DNA of 64,000 nucleotides from Gammaproteobacteria bacterium. Lineage in GTDB: Bacteria > Pseudomonadota > Gammaproteobacteria > Steroidobacterales > Steroidobacteraceae. The notes below the pieces were generated by a model. That model did no database searches. It worked only from the letters and a program-made list of their open reading frames with translations, and was not told the DNA's origin. The stretch lies in contig CANIOW010000012.1 in assembly GCA_947469285.1 (NCBI GenBank), forward strand, positions 1 to 64,000, read 5' to 3'. This document shows, in pieces, positions 18,084-26,165 of the stretch; the first letter of the stretch is position 1, and each line of letters begins with the position of its first letter. Both the position numbers and the translations under genes were made by a program.

Positions 18084-18628
18084 TGCTGCGACGCAACGCT
18101 AGGCTGGAATCACGCCGCGAAGTCCTGCGCCAACTGTCGGCGGCCACCGCCTTGTTGGCACTCCCAGCACTCGCCGGTGCCGGCCAAAAAATTACACCGC
18201 GGCCCGCCACCGACTTCACCCTCACTGTAGAGGGCAAGCCCGGACAGACACAAAGCCTGTCAGCTTTGCGTGGTCAAGTGGTGATGCTGAACTTCTGGGC
18301 CACCTGGTGTGGGCCCTGCCGTCAGGAAATGCCCCTGCTCGACGCCATGGCCCATGAATTCGCTCCCCGTGGCTTCACGCTGCTCGGTGTAAACGTTGAG
18401 GCGGCAGACGCCAAGCTCAAACCCTTTCTGAAAAAAGTAAAACTTGGCTTCCCGATTCTGCGTGACTTCGACAACAAGGTTGCCCACGCCTACAACGTTC
18501 AGGCCATGCCCACCACCTTGCTCATCGACCGCCGCGGCCAATGGCGCTGGCAGCACCGCGCCTATTTGCCAGGTGATGAAGCACAGTACCTCGAGATGGT
18601 GCGCGCCCTGCTCGCTGAAGCTCCCTGA
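18083..18628 (+). CDS. TlpA/ResA-family thioredoxin with a Tat-type signal
   Basis: 181 residues. Residues 10-33 (SRREVLRQLSAATALLALPA) contain a twin-arginine motif ahead of a hydrophobic core, which suggests export by Tat. The thioredoxin domain has FWATWCGPCRQEMPLL with the redox pair and a cis-Pro at AMPTTLLID. It overlaps the barrel lipoprotein stop by one base and is followed 11 bases later by the DUF3570 gene. Thioredoxins are regular neighbours of DUF4266/DUF3570 genes, so it probably serves that protein. No FAD:protein FMN transferase, another usual partner, is present here. Confidence 0.87.
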   Translation: MLRRNARLESRREVLRQLSAATALLALPALAGAGQKITPRPATDFTLTVEGKPGQTQSLSALRGQVVMLNFWATWCGPCRQEMPLLDAMAHEFAPRGFTLLGVNVEAADAKLKPFLKKVKLGFPILRDFDNKVAHAYNVQAMPTTLLIDRRGQWRWQHRAYLPGDEAQYLEMVRALLAEAP

Positions 18629-18639
18629 GGACTTTCACC

Positions 18640-19941
18640 ATGTCTTTTCTGCCCCTGCTGACACGACGCGCCCTCGTGGTGATGCTGCCGGTGTTGTTGC
18701 TCGAGGGTTGTAGCCATCTGCGTTTACCCACGGTGCGGCCCTATGAGCGCACGTCGTTGGCTGCCTCGCACGCCCGTCTCGCTCCATCGCCACTGGCCCT
18801 CGCCGCGGTCGTCCGCTCTCAGGCATGGAGTGAGGCGGCTCATGGCGCCACCCAGCTGCCCTCCCCTCCGCGGCTGGAGGCACAGGCGGAGCTGGGCTAT
18901 GCCTATGACAACAACGATACCCGCACCGTGCAGGGACCAGCGCTGCTGGTACGGCGGGACTTCGGTCGTCACTATTCGGCCAGCGCTGAGGTGAGCCATG
19001 AGCAAGTGAATGACGACTCAGTGGATCTCCTGACATTGGCGGGCGGGCCTTATCATGAGACCCGCACGCGCTATGCGTTCGATCTGGGATTGCGTGACGG
19101 CAAGAGCCGTTATGGGGTCGGCTACGCGCGCCACAGCGCCGACGACGCCGAGGGCAATACGCTCCGCCTTGTCTTCTCTGAAAGCTTGTTTGGCGATCTA
19201 ACGCGATTCACCCTTGCCCATGAGCGCAGCAAAGAGCGCTACACGCGCCGTGGCGACGCCAGCTTCACCGGCGACGCTACCCGACGCAGCTACCAGTTGG
19301 CGGTCTCCCACCTGCTAACCCCGCACTTGCTGCTGGGGGCTACGTTCGAGGCGGACAGTGCCGCCGGCTATCTGGCCGACCCGTACCGTACCGTGCGCTA
19401 TCGCGATGTAGCCACCGCCGACGGCTATGCACGCCAGCCAGAACAGCTACCTACCCTACGCAGCAGCGACGCACTAGCGCTGCGCGCGCACTACACCCTG
19501 CCATGGCAGGCGATAGCGGGGCTGGACTATCGCTATTTCAAGGACAACTGGGGGATCCACGCGCACACCACCCGCGCCACCTATGTCCATTATTTTGGCG
19601 ACGCGCTGTCGGTCGATGCCAACCTGCGCCACTACCGGCAGGACAGGGCCTACTTCCAGCAAGATCTGTACCGCCAGCGGAACGCACAGGAATTCCTGAG
19701 CCGCGACCCAGCTCTGGCGCAGTTCAGCAGTCTCGGTGGTGGCCTGGGTGTCACCTGGCATTTCCTGCGCTCACGACTCGGCTTCGTGACTGGCAGTACA
19801 CTGCATGCGAGTATCGAACACCACCGTCGTCGCTACGACGACTACCATGACGCCAGCCGCTTGGGCCTAGCCCTCGGCAGCGAACCGCTTTACCAGTCCA
19901 ACACCACCCTGCTACAAGTATCGGTGTCGGCGTCTTTCTGA
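18640..19941 (+). CDS. Lipoprotein with DUF4266-like N-terminus joined to a DUF3570 beta-barrel
   Basis: 433 residues. A lipobox (LLLEGC) lies near residue 27. Directly after it, RPYERTSLAASHARLAPSPL and the following SEAAHGA match the pattern I know from DUF4266, normally a separate lipoprotein of about 70 residues. From about residue 85 to the end lies a barrel-like region with alternating aromatic strands of the DUF3570 type, closing QVSVSASF. The two are usually encoded by adjacent genes, so this looks like a natural fusion. Probably outer-membrane located. The biochemical function of either domain is unknown. Confidence 0.72.
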   Translation: MSFLPLLTRRALVVMLPVLLLEGCSHLRLPTVRPYERTSLAASHARLAPSPLALAAVVRSQAWSEAAHGATQLPSPPRLEAQAELGYAYDNNDTRTVQGPALLVRRDFGRHYSASAEVSHEQVNDDSVDLLTLAGGPYHETRTRYAFDLGLRDGKSRYGVGYARHSADDAEGNTLRLVFSESLFGDLTRFTLAHERSKERYTRRGDASFTGDATRRSYQLAVSHLLTPHLLLGATFEADSAAGYLADPYRTVRYRDVATADGYARQPEQLPTLRSSDALALRAHYTLPWQAIAGLDYRYFKDNWGIHAHTTRATYVHYFGDALSVDANLRHYRQDRAYFQQDLYRQRNAQEFLSRDPALAQFSSLGGGLGVTWHFLRSRLGFVTGSTLHASIEHHRRRYDDYHDASRLGLALGSEPLYQSNTTLLQVSVSASF

Positions 19942-19957
19942 CATGCAAGGAGTCCTC

Positions 19958-20860
19958 ATGTCTCGTTCTACCGTATTTACCCACGCGCATCCTTGGCGCG
20001 CACTCGTTCTGGCAACCGCGGCCACGCTGGCACTGGTCACTGCTATGCCAGCCAGGGCAGAAACGGCAGCTCCACCCGGTGCGCCCGCAGAAGAAGCACG
20101 CGCACTGCTAGCCGTCGACGTGTTAAACGAAATGCAGTCGCTGCCGGAACTGCGTATTCCGGAAGTACTGCTGCGGCGCGCGCAGGGAATCGCCATCATT
20201 CCAGGCATGGCGCGCGGCGCACTGCTGCTCGGCGGGCGTGGCGGCAAGGGCGTGGTGCTGGTCCGCGATGCGCAAGGCCAATGGAGCAACCCGGCGTTCA
20301 TCACGGTGGGCGGCGTGAGTTTTGGCTGGCAATTCGGCGTGCAAACGGTCGATGTGGTGCTGGTATTCACCACGCGTCAAAGCATTGAAGGCGTGACCGG
20401 CGGCAAATTAACACTCGGCGCCGACGCTTCCATCGCCGTCGGCCCACTCGGCCGACAGGCTTCGGGCTCGACGGACAGCACCTTTCAGGCCGAGGTCTAT
20501 GCCTACTCGCGCGCGAAAGGCCTGTTCGCCGGCATAGCGCTGGACGGTGGCATCATCAGCATCGACCGCAAAGCGAACGCTCGCTTCTACCAAAAGCCCG
20601 GCGTGCTCGCCTCCGAGATCTTTGCCGCTGGTGCGCCACTGCCGCCATACAGCGGTCAGCGGGTAACCATCGCTGTCAGTCATCTCACTGAAAACGCTCG
20701 CAACCCCCCGCCGCCGTTGCCGCCACTCGCGCCGCCCATGCCACCCGCAGCAGACACTGCCGCTGCGCCCGCACCGGCGGGTGAAGCCCCGCCCCCAGCG
20801 AACACCGCAGCACTGGAGTCGGCGCCAGCGCAGACCACGCCGTTACCGCCGCAGCGGTAA
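19958..20860 (+). CDS. SYLF-domain lipid-binding protein with Pro/Ala-rich tail
   Basis: 300 residues starting at ATG 19958, which has AAGGAG 5 bases upstream (an ATG at 19943 lies before that site). A signal peptide (ATLALVTAMPARAETA) leads into a SYLF/Ysc84 domain (about residues 45-225: GIAIIPGMARGALLLGGRGG, GVSFGWQFGVQ, YAYSRAKGLFAG). SYLF domains bind phosphoinositides in eukaryotes; in bacteria they are periplasmic proteins of unclear role. The last 70 residues are almost only Pro and Ala. It is 16 bases after the DUF3570 gene and likely co-transcribed. Its stop codon lies within a hairpin. Confidence 0.88.
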   Translation: MSRSTVFTHAHPWRALVLATAATLALVTAMPARAETAAPPGAPAEEARALLAVDVLNEMQSLPELRIPEVLLRRAQGIAIIPGMARGALLLGGRGGKGVVLVRDAQGQWSNPAFITVGGVSFGWQFGVQTVDVVLVFTTRQSIEGVTGGKLTLGADASIAVGPLGRQASGSTDSTFQAEVYAYSRAKGLFAGIALDGGIISIDRKANARFYQKPGVLASEIFAAGAPLPPYSGQRVTIAVSHLTENARNPPPPLPPLAPPMPPAADTAAAPAPAGEAPPPANTAALESAPAQTTPLPPQR

Positions 20861-20887
20861 CCTTGGCGATTACCGCCACAGCGGTAA
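20842..20887. terminator. Two consecutive hairpins with GTTACCGC/GCGGTAAC arms
   Basis: Hairpin one is 20842-20861 (8-base arms, CGCA loop) and includes the SYLF stop codon. Hairpin two is 20870-20887 (7-base arms, CACA loop). They are near copies and lie between convergent genes (SYLF and msrA). There is no T run, so this may be a factor-dependent or mRNA-stabilising structure serving both strands. Confidence 0.5.
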
Positions 20888-20899
20888 CTAGGGTCGCGG

Positions 20900-21568
20900 C
20901 TAGCGGTCGGCAGTGAGCACAGCAGGAACGATGGGGCAGGTAATACCCGTGCCCCCCATGCCGCAGTAGCCGTTCGGATTCTTCGCGAGGTACTGCTGGT
21001 GGTAGTCCTCGGCGTAATAGAACACCGGCGCGGGCAGCACTTCGGTGGTGATTTCACCAGCCAATCCAGCCGCCCGGAGCGCCGCTTGATAGGCGGCGCA
21101 CACCGCCGCTGCGACATCGGCTTGCGCGGCGTCAAAGGGGTAAATACCCGAGCGGTACTGTGTGCCTACATCATTACCCTGACGCATCCCTTGCGTTGGG
21201 TGGTGGCTTTCAAAGAACACCCGCAGTAGCTCCGCGTAAGTGACGCGCAACGGGTCAAAGACCACCAGCACCACCTCGTTGTGTCCGGTCAGGCCCGAAC
21301 ACACCTCCTCGTAGCTGGGGTTTGGCGTTAGCCCCGCCGCATAGCCCACGGCCGTGGTGTACACCCCGGGAATCTGCCAGAACTTTCGTTCAGCGCCCCA
21401 AAAGCAGCCCAGACCAAACAGAGCCGTCGCATAGCCTGCTGGGAAAGGCCCAACGAGCGGCCGGCCGTGAACAAAGTGCCCGGCTGGCACCGGCAGTGCC
21501 GTAGCACGACCAGGCAGTGCCACCTCCGCGCTGGGCAAACCCGTTAATTTTTCCCGACGCATGAACAT
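20900..21568 (-). CDS. msrA: Peptide-methionine (S)-S-oxide reductase MsrA
   Basis: 222 residues starting at the ATG at 21568, 8 bases after a GGGAG site. It aligns along its length with the long, E. coli-type MsrA: N-terminal extension, then [14 protein letters not shown] with the catalytic Cys55, [26 protein letters not shown] and the C-terminal resolving-Cys region ([15 protein letters not shown]). It repairs methionine S-sulfoxide in proteins using thioredoxin. It stands alone, facing the SYLF gene and following PLD/MarC after about 50 bases. Confidence 0.95.
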   Translation of the reverse strand: MFMRREKLTGLPSAEVALPGRATALPVPAGHFVHGRPLVGPFPAGYATALFGLGCFWGAERKFWQIPGVYTTAVGYAAGLTPNPSYEEVCSGLTGHNEVVLVVFDPLRVTYAELLRVFFESHHPTQGMRQGNDVGTQYRSGIYPFDAAQADVAAAVCAAYQAALRAAGLAGEITTEVLPAPVFYYAEDYHQQYLAKNPNGYCGMGGTGITCPIVPAVLTADR

Positions 21569-21617
21569 ACTTTTTTCTCCCATCATCCACCGCGTATCTT
21601 AAAGCCTAAGACCCACA

Positions 21618-23084
21618 CTACAACACGGTATCCACACCGGGAATATGGGCCGCTAGGCGGACCCACCAGCGGCGCCAGCGGGAGGTGTCCGGCTCCACCG
21701 CCTGCATCACCGGCACACCCTGCTCGCTGCCCAGCCAAATGACCTGCCAGCGGTGCTGCCCCAAGGGCGCTGCCGCCGATGCCAGCGGCCGCAGCTCCAC
21801 TTGCCAGGCGTGTTCAGGCGCGGTATCCCGGGCAAATACGGCCGCTAAACGCTCGGCCAATGGCGCACTACGCACCATCAGGCCGACCTCGGTGTTGAGC
21901 AAGAAGCTACGCGGATCGAAGTTGAAGCTACCGACCCAACACACTTTGCGGTCGAAGACTGCCAGCTTGGTGTGCAAGGAGACCTCGCGCGGTCGGTATC
22001 CGGGCACTGCACTGACGGGATCCTGCCAACGTCTGAATTCGAACAGACGCGCGCCCAACGCCAGCAAACGCCGCCGGTAGCGTGCATAGCCGGCATGCAC
22101 CAAGGCCACATCATTGGAGGCCAGCGAGTTGGTGAGCACGCTCACCTGCACACCCCGCCGCACGGCTTCACGCGTCAGGCGTAGACCCAGCCGGCGTGGC
22201 ACAAAATAGGCCGACACGAGCAGCACCTCGGTGTGCGCCGCATGCCATTCACGCAGCAGCGCCGCGCCCACCACCGAAGTGCGGCGAGCAAACACATGGA
22301 CCTTTTGCACCGGGTCATGCAGGAACCGCGCCTCACCCCAGACCAGTGCCTCCGCGTCTTCTGCCAATGTGCGCAGAAACCGCGTCTGTGCCGCAGGCGT
22401 CGGCCGCGGTCGAGTGGCTGGTGAGTGGTCCGCAGCCAGTTGCGTCACCAGTCGCTGCACAGCGATGCGCGCTGGTCGATTCTGCAGGAAATCTTCTGGC
22501 CGCACGGCGTAAGGACTGTTCCAGAACTCGTCGAAACTACTGATAGCCTCACGGACCACCGGCCCCACCGCCAGCAAGTCGACATCCGTAAAATTACGGA
22601 CCGGGTCAGCATCGAAATAGTCATCGCCGACGTTGCGACCACCAACCACCGCCACGCAGCCATCCACGGCAAAGAGTTTGTTGTGCATGCGGCGGTTAAG
22701 GCGCTTCAGGCGCAACAGACCTTCAAAGATCCGCAACCAGCGTACCCGGCCAGCAAACGGATTAAAGACTCGCACGTCGATATTCGGGTGGGTGGCCAAC
22801 TGGGCGGCCACCACGTCCGACACCGCCAAATTGCTGTCATCCACCAGCAACCGCACCTTGACCCCGCGGTCAGCCGCAGCGGCCAGACGAGACAACAAGT
22901 CCAAACCGCTCCGATCAGCGGCATAAAGGTAGTACTGCAGGTCGATCGTGTGGTCGGCGTAATCCGCCAGCGCCGTGCGCGACAGCCAGGCTTCAGTGCC
23001 TTCACCCAGCACCGCAAAGCCACTGCGCCCTGCATGCGCCCCCACGGCCGCGGCAAACCACCGGCCGAGGCGCGAATCACTCAT
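21618..23084 (-). CDS. Phospholipase D family protein (cardiolipin synthase-like)
   Basis: 488 residues with two HKD motifs: MHNKLFAVDGCVAVVGGRN (first half) and LHTKLAVFDRKVCWVGSFN (second half). The order and spacing suit a cardiolipin synthase/ClsC-like enzyme that transfers phosphatidyl groups. No N-terminal membrane helices are apparent, unlike ClsA, so it more resembles ClsC/YmdC. It follows the MarC gene after 4 bases, so the two membrane-related genes form an operon. The exact lipid substrates cannot be told from sequence. Confidence 0.85.
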   Translation of the reverse strand: MSDSRLGRWFAAAVGAHAGRSGFAVLGEGTEAWLSRTALADYADHTIDLQYYLYAADRSGLDLLSRLAAAADRGVKVRLLVDDSNLAVSDVVAAQLATHPNIDVRVFNPFAGRVRWLRIFEGLLRLKRLNRRMHNKLFAVDGCVAVVGGRNVGDDYFDADPVRNFTDVDLLAVGPVVREAISSFDEFWNSPYAVRPEDFLQNRPARIAVQRLVTQLAADHSPATRPRPTPAAQTRFLRTLAEDAEALVWGEARFLHDPVQKVHVFARRTSVVGAALLREWHAAHTEVLLVSAYFVPRRLGLRLTREAVRRGVQVSVLTNSLASNDVALVHAGYARYRRRLLALGARLFEFRRWQDPVSAVPGYRPREVSLHTKLAVFDRKVCWVGSFNFDPRSFLLNTEVGLMVRSAPLAERLAAVFARDTAPEHAWQVELRPLASAAAPLGQHRWQVIWLGSEQGVPVMQAVEPDTSRWRRWWVRLAAHIPGVDTVL

Positions 23085-23088
23085 GGGC

Positions 23089-23772
23089 TCACGGCCTCAC
23101 CGGGCCGACACTCACCACCAGCTCGGTAATGCCGTTAATGCCAAACTGCACGCCGATACAAATGAGCAAGAAACCCATGATGCGCGACACCGCATCGACC
23201 CCATTAACGCCCAGTACCCGCGACAGCGCCGTGGCGCCGTGCAGCACCAGATAACAGATGAGCGCGCTGATAAAAATACCGACCACGACCGCCGCGTGCT
23301 CGAACGTTTCCAGATAGCCGCTGGTACCTGCACCGCGAATGGTGGAACTCATGGTAATGACCGTGGCGATCGCGCCGGGGCCAGACAAGCTGGGCATCGC
23401 CAACGGGGTAAAGGAGATATCCGCCTTGCTCTCCGCTTCACGGCGCGCCGCGTCGTCCGCCACCACCGCCTGCGGGAACAGCATTTTGAAGCCGCTGAAA
23501 GCGATGATGAGACCACCGGCAATGCGCAACCCCGGCAACGACAGGCCAAAGAACTTCATGATGAAGGTGCCCAGCACCAAAAACACCACCAAAATCCCGG
23601 TCATGTACCAACACGCCCGACGTACCTGCTGCTCAAGCTCCTGCTCGCCAAGGTGAGCACCGATACCCAGCAGCAGCGCGGCGGTGCCCACCGGGTTGAT
23701 GATCGGCAGCAGGGTCACCAAGGTGAGGCCGATGTAGCGGAAAAAATCAGCGGAGAGAGTGGCGGGGTCCAT
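23089..23772 (-). CDS. MarC family integral membrane protein
   Basis: 227 residues with six hydrophobic helices and the MarC/UPF0056 features LLPIINPVGTAALLLGIG at the N-terminus and PLAMPSLSGPGAIATVITM in the middle. The family's function remains unknown; an early link to multiple antibiotic resistance was not upheld. It is paired with the PLD gene. Its start codon is only 23 bases from that of the divergent 82-residue protein, so promoter elements of the two must overlap. Confidence 0.9.
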   Translation of the reverse strand: MDPATLSADFFRYIGLTLVTLLPIINPVGTAALLLGIGAHLGEQELEQQVRRACWYMTGILVVFLVLGTFIMKFFGLSLPGLRIAGGLIIAFSGFKMLFPQAVVADDAARREAESKADISFTPLAMPSLSGPGAIATVITMSSTIRGAGTSGYLETFEHAAVVVGIFISALICYLVLHGATALSRVLGVNGVDAVSRIMGFLLICIGVQFGINGITELVVSVGPVRP

Positions 23773-23795
23773 GGGTCACATCGTACAATGTTGCC

Positions 23796-24044
23796 ATGGC
23801 CATCGCGAACGAACACAACCTGCACCAGCCGCTCCCACCGGCCCACCAGCCCTATGGCATTCGTGTCCGGCTGCCCGCTGGCGATTCCTTCAGCGCCCTG
23901 CTGGGCAATGAATGGCAGAGAGAGCACTGGTACGCTTCGGCCACGGAAAGGGACGCCGCCATCCTCGAGATGGGACGCAAGCACGAGTTTTCGCGGCCCG
24001 GCGACCGTCCAACCCTGCGTTGCGAGCGCATCCAGAAACTCTGA
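23796..24044 (+). CDS. Small conserved protein upstream of the TonB-dependent receptor
   Basis: 82 residues, soluble, with no signal peptide. The sequence YGIRVRLPAGDSFSALLG, NEWQREHWYASATERDAAIL and HEFSRPGDRPTL forms a compact domain that I recall as a recurring uncharacterised family, but I cannot give a name. It ends 9 bases before the receptor gene and is probably co-transcribed with it. A TACAAT box 6 bases ahead of the ATG might give an mRNA with almost no leader. Confidence 0.72.
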   Translation: MAIANEHNLHQPLPPAHQPYGIRVRLPAGDSFSALLGNEWQREHWYASATERDAAILEMGRKHEFSRPGDRPTLRCERIQKL

Positions 24045-24053
24045 AGTGCCGTG

Positions 24054-26165
24054 ATGGTTTCCCAGAACGGCGCCCGACGCCGCCATGCCCCGCGGGCCGC
24101 ACTGCTCACCGCCTTGCTGCCCGCACTGTGGCAGGGGTTTGCGCCAATCGCTTTGAGCCAACCCGCCGTAGAGCCCGTCTCGTTGGACGAAGTGCTTATC
24201 CAAGCCACCCGCACCCGCATCGCGGCCTTTGACTACCCCGGCAGCGTCAGCAGCGTCAGCATGGATGCACTGCAGACCATTGGCGCGACCCACTCCAGCG
24301 AAGCCTTAAACCGGGTCCCGGGGGCATTTTTGCAACGCGGCAGTGGCCAGGAGGTGCTGGTCGCCCTGCGTTCACCGGTGCTCACCGGCCCAGGCGCCTG
24401 CGGCGCCTTTCTGCTCATGGAAGACGGCCTGCCGCTGCGTCCCGTGGGTAGCTGCAACGTCAACGAGTTGTTTGAGGTCAACCTTGAACAGGCGGCCAGC
24501 GTAGAGGTGCTACGCGGCCCAGGGCTCGGCCCGCAGGGAGCCAATGCGCTACACGGCTTGGTCAACGTGCGCAGTGTGGCCCTGGACACGCCGTGGCGCG
24601 CCGGCCTTGAACTGGGTCAGAACGACTACACCCGCTTGAAATTGCAAGGCAGTACCGTGCTCGGCGGTGGGCGCTTGGCGTTTGCCGGCCACACCACCCA
24701 TGACGGTGGCTGGCGCACTGACACGGGGATCGACGAGCAAAAATTGAACCTGAAATGGGGCGCACGCCTCGGCGATGGGCAGCTGACGCTGTCACTCGCC
24801 GGCACCACGCTGGACCAAGACACGGGCGGTTTCATCAACGGCCTAGATAGCTACCGCGACCCCGCCCTCGCCCGGGCCAATGCCAACCCTGAAGCTTTCC
24901 GGCAGGCAAGCGCCCTGCGCTTGCTCGCACGCTGGGAAGCAGAGGCCCCCACGGGCTGGCAGGCCACCGTCTTTGCACGCGCCTCGCGTATGCGTTTTCT
25001 GCAGCACTTCTTGCTTGGCAAGCCCCTCGAGCGCAACGGCCAGCAGGGCGCAGGCTTCACCCTCAGCCGGGGTCTGGATTTCGGGGGTAGCCGTTGGCGG
25101 CTTGGCCTCGATGCCGAACAGGCAGACAGTTATCTCATCGAGGCGCAAAGCGGCCCCACTTTGGAAGGGTCGGCAGCAGCGCGTGGCATCCGTCCCGCCG
25201 GTCGGCACTATGACTACCAGGTCCGCATGCACGCGCTTGCGCCATGGCTGACTGTCGAGCGCGAACTGGGCCCCCACTGGACCTTGCTTGGCAGCGTGCG
25301 CATGGACCGCACCACCTACCGCTATGACAACCAGATGAGCGACGGCAACACCGCCGAAAATGGCACGGTGTGCGGCTTTGGTGGCTGCCTTTACGCGCGC
25401 CCAGCGGACCGTCGTGATCGTTTCAGCGAAGTAGCACCACGGCTGGGACTGACTTGGCACCCCAGCGCCGCTCTGGCGCTGTGGACTAGCCTAGCGCGTG
25501 GTTTTCGCCCGCCCGAAGCCACCGAACTTTACCGCCTGCAAAAACAGCAGCGGGTGGCTGACCTGCAACCCGAAACTGCGCGCTCACTAGAAGTGGGTGC
25601 GCGTGGGCGCAATGCCCAGTTCCACTGGTCGGTGGCTGCGTTCAGCATGGAAAAGCAGCAGGTCATCCTGCGCGATGCCAATGCCTTCAATGTCAGTGAT
25701 GGACGTACTCGCCATCGTGGCGTGGAAATGGAAGCGCATTGGCAACCCATTACGTGGCTGGCACTGTCTGGTGAAGCCACGCTTGCACGGCACACCTACC
25801 GCTTCGACCGCGCGGTGGAACAAGGCGAGCGCATCATCGCTGGCAATGACGTGGACACCGCTCCGCGCCGCTTACACACGCTACGCGCGACTCTCGAGCC
25901 TCTGCCTCACACCCGCATGGAACTGGAATGGGTGGCGGTAGGCCCTTACTACGCCGACGCCGCGAACACGGCGCGCTATCCCGGGCACGACCTGCTGAAC
26001 CTGCGCGCCATGTGGACACCCACACCGACTTGGTCGTTCGCGCTGCGGGTAACCAATTTGACAGACCGCGCCTATGCCGACCGCGCCGACCTCAGTTTCG
26101 GCAACTGGCGCTATTTCCCCGGCCGCGGCCGCGCCGCCTTCCTCGAACTGGCCTGGCAGCCCTAG
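24054..26165 (+). CDS. TonB-dependent outer-membrane receptor
   Basis: 703 residues from the ATG at 24054 (a GTG immediately precedes it). A signal peptide ends near ALSQPAVEP; SLDEVLIQATRTR resembles a TonB box and start of the plug, which runs to about residue 170 with RVPGAFLQRGSGQEV and VEVLRGPGLGPQGANALHG. The 22-strand barrel follows, with TSLARGFRPPEATELYRL and the ending FLELAWQP. The substrate is unclear: no siderophore or vitamin gene is nearby. The plug has an unusual GPGACGAFLLMEDGLPLRPV segment with two Cys in the region (GAC and SCN). Its stop overlaps that of agmatine deiminase. Confidence 0.9.
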   Translation: MVSQNGARRRHAPRAALLTALLPALWQGFAPIALSQPAVEPVSLDEVLIQATRTRIAAFDYPGSVSSVSMDALQTIGATHSSEALNRVPGAFLQRGSGQEVLVALRSPVLTGPGACGAFLLMEDGLPLRPVGSCNVNELFEVNLEQAASVEVLRGPGLGPQGANALHGLVNVRSVALDTPWRAGLELGQNDYTRLKLQGSTVLGGGRLAFAGHTTHDGGWRTDTGIDEQKLNLKWGARLGDGQLTLSLAGTTLDQDTGGFINGLDSYRDPALARANANPEAFRQASALRLLARWEAEAPTGWQATVFARASRMRFLQHFLLGKPLERNGQQGAGFTLSRGLDFGGSRWRLGLDAEQADSYLIEAQSGPTLEGSAAARGIRPAGRHYDYQVRMHALAPWLTVERELGPHWTLLGSVRMDRTTYRYDNQMSDGNTAENGTVCGFGGCLYARPADRRDRFSEVAPRLGLTWHPSAALALWTSLARGFRPPEATELYRLQKQQRVADLQPETARSLEVGARGRNAQFHWSVAAFSMEKQQVILRDANAFNVSDGRTRHRGVEMEAHWQPITWLALSGEATLARHTYRFDRAVEQGERIIAGNDVDTAPRRLHTLRATLEPLPHTRMELEWVAVGPYYADAANTARYPGHDLLNLRAMWTPTPTWSFALRVTNLTDRAYADRADLSFGNWRYFPGRGRAAFLELAWQP

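Noticed and set aside
22975-24054. Open frame of 359 codons on the plus strand
   Set aside because: It is antisense to the start of the PLD gene and all of marC, both firmly identified, and its sequence is low in hydrophobic structure with many His/Gln/Arg, typical of an antisense frame in GC-rich DNA.
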